Assembly (NCBI GenBank): GCA_937877765.1
Contig: CALGBN010000018.1
Span: 1-9,969 of the forward strand
DNA from: Candidatus Bathyarchaeota archaeon
Lineage (GTDB): Archaea; Thermoproteota; Bathyarchaeia; TCS64
Reading direction: 5' to 3'
DNA: 9,969 nt
The stretch's first letter is position 1; each line of letters begins with the position of its first letter. Below the pieces are notes generated by a model. That model was not told the origin of the DNA, ran no database searches, and saw only the letters and a program-made list of their open reading frames with translations. The translations under genes and the position numbers were made by a program. Below, one piece after another: positions 6,112 to 9,969 of this stretch.

Positions 6112-8667
6112 TCAGCCTAATAAACTGTTGAACAATAGCTTGAATGTTCCATGGGTCTGGCACCTGTGCTGTATCCTTGGCCCCATCAAGACTGCTCTTC
6201 CCTCACCGACATGCGCGTTGATGGCGGCGATCTTGTCTACAAGCTTATCCTCACCAATCAGCCAACCGGACTCAAGTAGATCAGATTCAGGGTAATAGGC
6301 AACTACCTCGTAGAGATGGTTGTCTGGTCCTGGGTTGATCTTGAAGGCGGGGCTACTCCAGAATAGAGCTAATGCCTCTTCTGGCATACCATAGGCTGCT
6401 GGGTGGGTGTTCTCGATGTTTACTCTTAGGGTGCTTCCTGGGCAGTGGAATTCCTTGGAGTTCAGATCTTTAACTACGTTTGTGATGGGTAGTTTCAGCG
6501 TATCAATGGCATATTGACAGCTTCCTCCTATACATAGTAAGGTACCTCCATTCTTGGTCCACTCTGCTAGTTTTTCTTTGCCTTTCTCGCCTAAACCGGA
6601 TTCGTATTCAGGGGGAAAAGTGGGCAAGGGCCAGCCTGGACGTGTCTCCTTCCACCATTTCTTTAGATCGTCTCCGCCTGTGATCATCTCTGGGCTATCA
6701 TGGGTGAATATGATTACATCGTACTCGCTGATGTCGCCCTCAAGAATATCATCATCAAACAAGAGATCATAGTCAAAGCAGAACTGCTCAAGACATAGCC
6801 TTGTCCAGCCAGTGTCCATGTTGCCACCCCAGAACCTGTCATACATACCTACCTTGAGTGCCTTCACCGGCTTCATCTCGGCTTCGATCTCAGCCAAGGC
6901 ATGGAAATTAACACCAACCTCTTCAGCAACCGGGTTCATCTTCTCTTCATAACCGGGTTCAACTATGAAACAGCCCGCGGGTAGCTCAAGATCGCCAGCC
7001 ATAACAGGCTCGGTAATGCGTTTGACGGGGACGTTTTCCTTGAGAAGCATATTAACCGCCTTATAGGCATGGTTCTCACGAGTATCAATCAGGTAACCTA
7101 CTTTGCTAGCCTCATCAACATAACCAACAGGCTTCTTGTACTCTGTAACAGGCTCTACTTGCAGGTCACTCATATAATCCGCTTGTTGAACGCTGACGCC
7201 CATAAACTCAGCCATGGTATCAGTCGCTGTGTCATAGGGTCTATGGGGTGTGCCGTCGCCTCTCCTTGTGAAACTGTCGTCTGGGAACCTTGTCCTAGTG
7301 AGCAAGGTCATTAGTAGCCCCATCTTGGGTTGAGCCAAGGGGATGATGTAGCTGCCTGTGCCGTGAATATATCCGTCAGCTGTAAAGGGCTCCATAGCCT
7401 TGTATAATTTGACACCCATCTCGGTGAGCTTCTGTATCATCAACTCCATTGTGCGTGGGTCGTGTTGATCCTCCGGAATAACAAGTGCCTGTGGACTACC
7501 ATCCAGTCCTCGCTCAGTCTGACGTACAGCCTTCTGATACTGGTTCCAGAGAACGGTCTCACGGTTACGAGCCATCTGATCCAGTAACGCCCATGCACTG
7601 ATCTTCTGCTGCTCTACAATATCCCTGAGGGTCCACCAACCACCGGGCCATGGATTCGGGAAATTGGTTGTCGGCTTATAATGGGGAAGCATCCTTGTGC
7701 CAACGAGGCTACTTTCCTTGGTCTCTGCTTTCAGCTGTTCAGGGTGAATATACAATGGTGTCGCGAGCTTTGCGCTAGCGGATTCGGTTAGCATGCTCGG
7801 TATGTTATGATAAATGCCTATCCAGTGGTATCCAAGGTGAGCCCATCCACTGAAAATAGCCGCGTTCACTATGCCCAGTTTGCCTTCTTCCTCAAGCTTG
7901 TAGGCCATGTGGCTGCCATACCATTGGAGTTCCCTCCATACCAGTGGGTCTCCATGTGGGTGTATTGGGTCGCTGTAAGGTGAGACGTAGAGTCTGGCTC
8001 CGTATGATCCCATGTGGTGGTGGTCTTGATATGCCTGGGGGGGCCAAGCCCTGAACATGAGCTCAGCCATATAGTTGCTTTCTATGGTGTTGAGCATGAA
8101 GGCGTCCCGGTTGTTATCATGGCCACAGTACTTGTGATAGAGGAAAGGCGTATAGCATCCCTCGTATTCTGTGCCTAGCCACTCGTTGTACCAGTCGGTG
8201 ACCATTATCTGGCCATCGGGGTTGAAGCTGGGTATCATGATGCTGATAACCTCGTCTCTGATGCGTTTTGCTTCCTCGTCCTCGCGTGTCAACAAATCAT
8301 ATGCTAGCTCGGGGCTCATCTGGGTACCGCCGATCTCTGTCGCGTGGAGACTCATGGACTGGATTACAACGGCTTTTCCCTCAGCCACAAGCTTCTCGGC
8401 TTCATCTGACTCAACATCCTCGGGGTCAGCTATCCGTTTGTTAACCTCTTGGAGCCTATCGAGGTTTGCTAGGTTTTCCTCGCTGCTGATGAGCACCGCT
8501 AGGAATGGGTTGCCCTCTGTGGTTGGGCCCATATTAATGACTTTGATTCGTGGTGACTCTGATTCAAGCAGTTGGAAGTATTTTACAATCTGGTCCCATC
8601 GAGCGATCTTGCGGTCTGCGCCAAGCTGGTGACCGAAGAAGGTCTCGGGTGGTGTGATCTTTGTCAT
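6112..8667 (-). CDS. M14-family zinc carboxypeptidase-like protein with C-terminal GATase1-like domain
   Basis: An 851-aa protein. The N-terminal peptidase domain shows the M14 zinc and catalytic set in order: His108-x-x-Glu111 (SLHATEIGG), SFNPDGQ (147-153), an NNRD arginine (Arg187), a His cluster 216-218 (QDHHHMGSYG) giving the third zinc ligand, and a candidate general base Glu295 (SMLTES). After a linker, residues from about 603 form an alpha/beta domain like class I glutamine amidotransferases (LKVGMYDRFWGG, YDVIIFTHDSP, GGTLLCIGGSC). The chain ends in the GRAV-L-G-x-R, TFKLLFNSL block typical of this large M14 subgroup. It should hydrolyse peptides or amidated amino acids; the exact substrate is unknown. 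There is no signal peptide, so it appears cytoplasmic, while many relatives are exported. The start is ATG 8667 without a Shine-Dalgarno site. It is preceded by two GGTACC palindromes and follows the dehydrogenase gene by 85 bp. Confidence 0.88.
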   Translation of the reverse strand: MTKITPPETFFGHQLGADRKIARWDQIVKYFQLLESESPRIKVINMGPTTEGNPFLAVLISSEENLANLDRLQEVNKRIADPEDVESDEAEKLVAEGKAVVIQSMSLHATEIGGTQMSPELAYDLLTREDEEAKRIRDEVISIMIPSFNPDGQIMVTDWYNEWLGTEYEGCYTPFLYHKYCGHDNNRDAFMLNTIESNYMAELMFRAWPPQAYQDHHHMGSYGARLYVSPYSDPIHPHGDPLVWRELQWYGSHMAYKLEEEGKLGIVNAAIFSGWAHLGYHWIGIYHNIPSMLTESASAKLATPLYIHPEQLKAETKESSLVGTRMLPHYKPTTNFPNPWPGGWWTLRDIVEQQKISAWALLDQMARNRETVLWNQYQKAVRQTERGLDGSPQALVIPEDQHDPRTMELMIQKLTEMGVKLYKAMEPFTADGYIHGTGSYIIPLAQPKMGLLMTLLTRTRFPDDSFTRRGDGTPHRPYDTATDTMAEFMGVSVQQADYMSDLQVEPVTEYKKPVGYVDEASKVGYLIDTRENHAYKAVNMLLKENVPVKRITEPVMAGDLELPAGCFIVEPGYEEKMNPVAEEVGVNFHALAEIEAEMKPVKALKVGMYDRFWGGNMDTGWTRLCLEQFCFDYDLLFDDDILEGDISEYDVIIFTHDSPEMITGGDDLKKWWKETRPGWPLPTFPPEYESGLGEKGKEKLAEWTKNGGTLLCIGGSCQYAIDTLKLPITNVVKDLNSKEFHCPGSTLRVNIENTHPAAYGMPEEALALFWSSPAFKINPGPDNHLYEVVAYYPESDLLESGWLIGEDKLVDKIAAINAHVGEGRAVLMGPRIQHRCQTHGTFKLLFNSLLG

Positions 8668-8711
8668 GGGTATTTGTTGGTGTTCGTGGATTTAGGGTTA
8701 CGCATCGAGAA

Positions 8712-8744
8712 AATGGTACCATTATCGGTGTATTGGTACCAATA
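8712..8744. promoter_or_regulatory. Tandem GGTACC palindromes, candidate operators of the M14 gene
   Basis: Two perfect palindromes, AATGGTACCATT (8712-8723) and TATTGGTACCAATA (8731-8744), have centres 20 bp apart, about two helical turns. Both lie in the 85-bp gap between the dehydrogenase stop and the M14 start. The nearer one sits about 24 bp upstream of CCCTAAAT (8690-8697), where a TATA box would be expected. The half-site GGTAC also forms the arms of the inverted repeat at 1294-1313. Confidence 0.55.
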
Positions 8745-8752
8745 AGATGGAG

Positions 8753-9874
8753 TTATTCAGAGAGGAGCGCCGCCACCACAGCGTCTCCAAACTCCACAGT
8801 ATTATTAGAGCCACCAAGATCAGGAGTCCTGACTTTTTGTTCTCTTAACACTGTGTTTACAGCAGCGTCAATGCTCATCCAAGCGTCCTTGAGGCGCTTA
8901 TCACCATTTTTATCACCAAGCCAGTTCAACATCATGCCAACGCTTAGAATCATCGAGGTAGGGTTCGAGACTCCACGTCCAGCGATATCAGGAGCAGAAC
9001 CATGAGTAGGCTCAGCGTAACAATAATCATCACCAGCGTTGATACTCCCAGCCAAACCCATGCTACCCTGAAGGGCTCCGCTCATGTCACTCATGATGTC
9101 ACCATACTGGTTTGGCATAACTACGACATCATAATGATCTGGACGCATGATAGCCCAGTAGCTCCAAGCATCAATCCAGCTATACTCGGTCTCCACCTCA
9201 GGATAAGATGGCTCAAGTTCCTCAGCAATCGCCTTGAACAAGGCATCACCCTTATAGATACCCCACTTAGCTGCTACTGTGAGCCTTGGTTTTCCGTCTC
9301 GGGGGGAGCCACGTTTACCCTTATAGGCTCCGGATAATGCCAGCTCGTAGCCTCTGCGGATGATTCGTTCACAGCCTTTTCGTGTCTGAATATAGTTGTC
9401 TACGGCTAGCTCGGTTGTTCCTGCTCTGCTGAACAGACCACCCACACGGACATACATGTGCTCAGTGTTCTCCCGCAGCACAATGAAATCAATGTCTCCA
9501 GCAGTACGACCCTTAAGCACACCATCAACACCCTCCCTCAATCTACAAGGGCGTATATTTGCGTACAAGTCCTGATCCAAACGCTGGTTGATCGGTAGAT
9601 ATGGCCCCGGAAGCTTACCAAGATACTCAGGGAGCCCCACTGGTCCCTTGAACCAGCAATCCACCTCATACAATAGTTCTCGTGTGATCTCTGGGCTCCA
9701 GCCCTGCTTCATATCATGATCAGCATAATATTTGGCGCCAAACTCGTATGGTCCAACAAGTTCCAGATCCAGACCATGCTTCTTTTCAACTGCTGTTAAC
9801 ACCTTAACTGCTTCAGGCACTATCTCATAAGCGATCCCGTCACCGATCAAGGCTAATATCTTGTAACTATTCAT
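8753..9874 (-). CDS. Isocitrate/isopropylmalate-family dehydrogenase
   Basis: The 373-aa protein belongs to the beta-decarboxylating 2-hydroxyacid dehydrogenase family, which oxidises substrates such as isocitrate, 3-isopropylmalate, homoisocitrate, tartrate or D-malate using NAD(P) and a divalent metal. Visible features are the N-terminal GDGIAYE (11-17), FKGPVG (75-80), the substrate arginines Arg98, Arg108 and Arg134 (RENTE), catalytic Tyr141 and Lys203, metal aspartates Asp235, Asp259 and Asp263 (NQYGDIMSD) and the cofactor loop HGSAPDIAGRGVSNP (291-305). The N-terminal signature is normally G-D-G-I-G-P-E; here Gly-Pro is replaced by Ala-Tyr. RENTEHMY does not match the isopropylmalate RE-L-T pattern and is nearer to isocitrate- or homoisocitrate-like enzymes, but the substrate cannot be fixed. 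No leu, lys or TCA partner gene is beside it. The start is ATG 9874, with no Shine-Dalgarno site. Confidence 0.9.
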   Translation of the reverse strand: MNSYKILALIGDGIAYEIVPEAVKVLTAVEKKHGLDLELVGPYEFGAKYYADHDMKQGWSPEITRELLYEVDCWFKGPVGLPEYLGKLPGPYLPINQRLDQDLYANIRPCRLREGVDGVLKGRTAGDIDFIVLRENTEHMYVRVGGLFSRAGTTELAVDNYIQTRKGCERIIRRGYELALSGAYKGKRGSPRDGKPRLTVAAKWGIYKGDALFKAIAEELEPSYPEVETEYSWIDAWSYWAIMRPDHYDVVVMPNQYGDIMSDMSGALQGSMGLAGSINAGDDYCYAEPTHGSAPDIAGRGVSNPTSMILSVGMMLNWLGDKNGDKRLKDAWMSIDAAVNTVLREQKVRTPDLGGSNNTVEFGDAVVAALLSE

Positions 9875-9898
9875 GAGATTGAGTTTGACTAGGAGTTG

Positions 9899-9910
9899 AA
9901 AAAATAATCG
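9899..9910 (-). promoter_or_regulatory. Possible promoter of the dehydrogenase gene
   Basis: The minus strand reads CGATTATTTTTT, an AT-rich block about 28-35 bp before the ATG at 9874. That spacing suits a TATA element with a very short leader, and no Shine-Dalgarno site is seen. The T run could equally be a terminator for the possible gene ending at 9913. Confidence 0.3.
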
Positions 9911-9912
9911 AA

Positions 9913-9969
9913 TCAGCTACGAACCCGATCTATTTTCGCCCCGTTAGCTCGCTTCATCTCCTCTGGACT
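9913..9969 (-). CDS. Possible C-terminal end of a gene entering from the right edge
   Basis: One minus-strand frame is open from the window edge for 18 codons, ending in TGA at 9913-9915. It reads as a charged, basic tail ending KIDRVRS. It lies 38 bp upstream of the dehydrogenase start on the same strand, followed by a T run, as expected for a preceding gene. The stretch is too short to show coding character and could be chance. Confidence 0.3.
   Translation of the reverse strand, partial: SPEEMKRANGAKIDRVRS

Noticed and set aside
8171..8632. Plus-strand open frame of 153 codons opposite the M14 gene
   Set aside because: It lies wholly inside the well-supported M14 gene, is serine-rich in the way antisense frames are, and has no family motif.
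8661..9337. Plus-strand open frames opposite the dehydrogenase gene
   Set aside because: They are antisense shadows of a gene with a full set of catalytic motifs.
1..9969. CRISPR array, tRNA or rRNA gene, insertion sequence, phage attachment site
   Set aside because: No regularly spaced repeats, cloverleaf-like sequence, transposase motif or long terminal repeats were seen on either strand.

Overview
The window looks like chromosomal DNA from an archaeon, probably an uncultured mesophilic one; an Asgard or Bathyarchaeia-like lineage is only a guess from gene content. Three things point to an archaeon. Upstream regions carry TATA-like boxes about 25 bp before short or absent leaders. Shine-Dalgarno sites, where present, are of the GGTGA or AGGAGG kind. 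TTG starts are frequent. All genes use the standard code with TGA as a stop. There are no RNA genes, IS elements, CRISPR arrays or long repeats, and no stretch above about 130 bp is without a gene.

Layout. At 1-1237 (minus) is an MFS transporter whose C-terminus runs off the left edge. It diverges from 1369-2922 (plus), a two-gene operon for the split iron-sulfur L-serine dehydratase (beta then alpha chain). The 131-bp divergent spacer holds two promoters and a 7-bp inverted repeat. At 2927-3187 (minus) is a small TIGR04076-like gene interrupted by an in-frame TGA where the family, as I recall it, has a conserved tryptophan. It diverges from 3256-4137 (plus), a class A beta-lactamase-fold serine hydrolase with no signal peptide and no recognisable deacylation glutamate.

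The right half is one minus-strand series: an isocitrate/isopropylmalate-family dehydrogenase (9874-8753), an 851-aa M14 zinc-carboxypeptidase-like protein with a glutamine-amidotransferase-like C-terminal domain (8667-6112), a VIT1/CCC1-like membrane protein (6066-5509) and a second MFS transporter (5435-4125) that overlaps the hydrolase gene tail to tail by 13 bp. An 18-codon open end at 9913-9969 may be the C-terminus of another minus-strand gene.

How they may work together (inference). Peptide hydrolysis by the M14 protein, serine deamination to pyruvate and ammonia, and a beta-decarboxylating 2-hydroxyacid dehydrogenase would suit an amino-acid or peptide-using metabolism, with two related MFS carriers moving metabolites or drugs. 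The regulatory DNA is the most distinctive part. A near-identical 14-mer lies upstream of both MFS genes, and two GGTACC-centred palindromes spaced 20 bp apart lie upstream of the M14 gene. No complete novel system is evident; the best leads are the TGA-interrupted TIGR04076 gene and the candidate operators.
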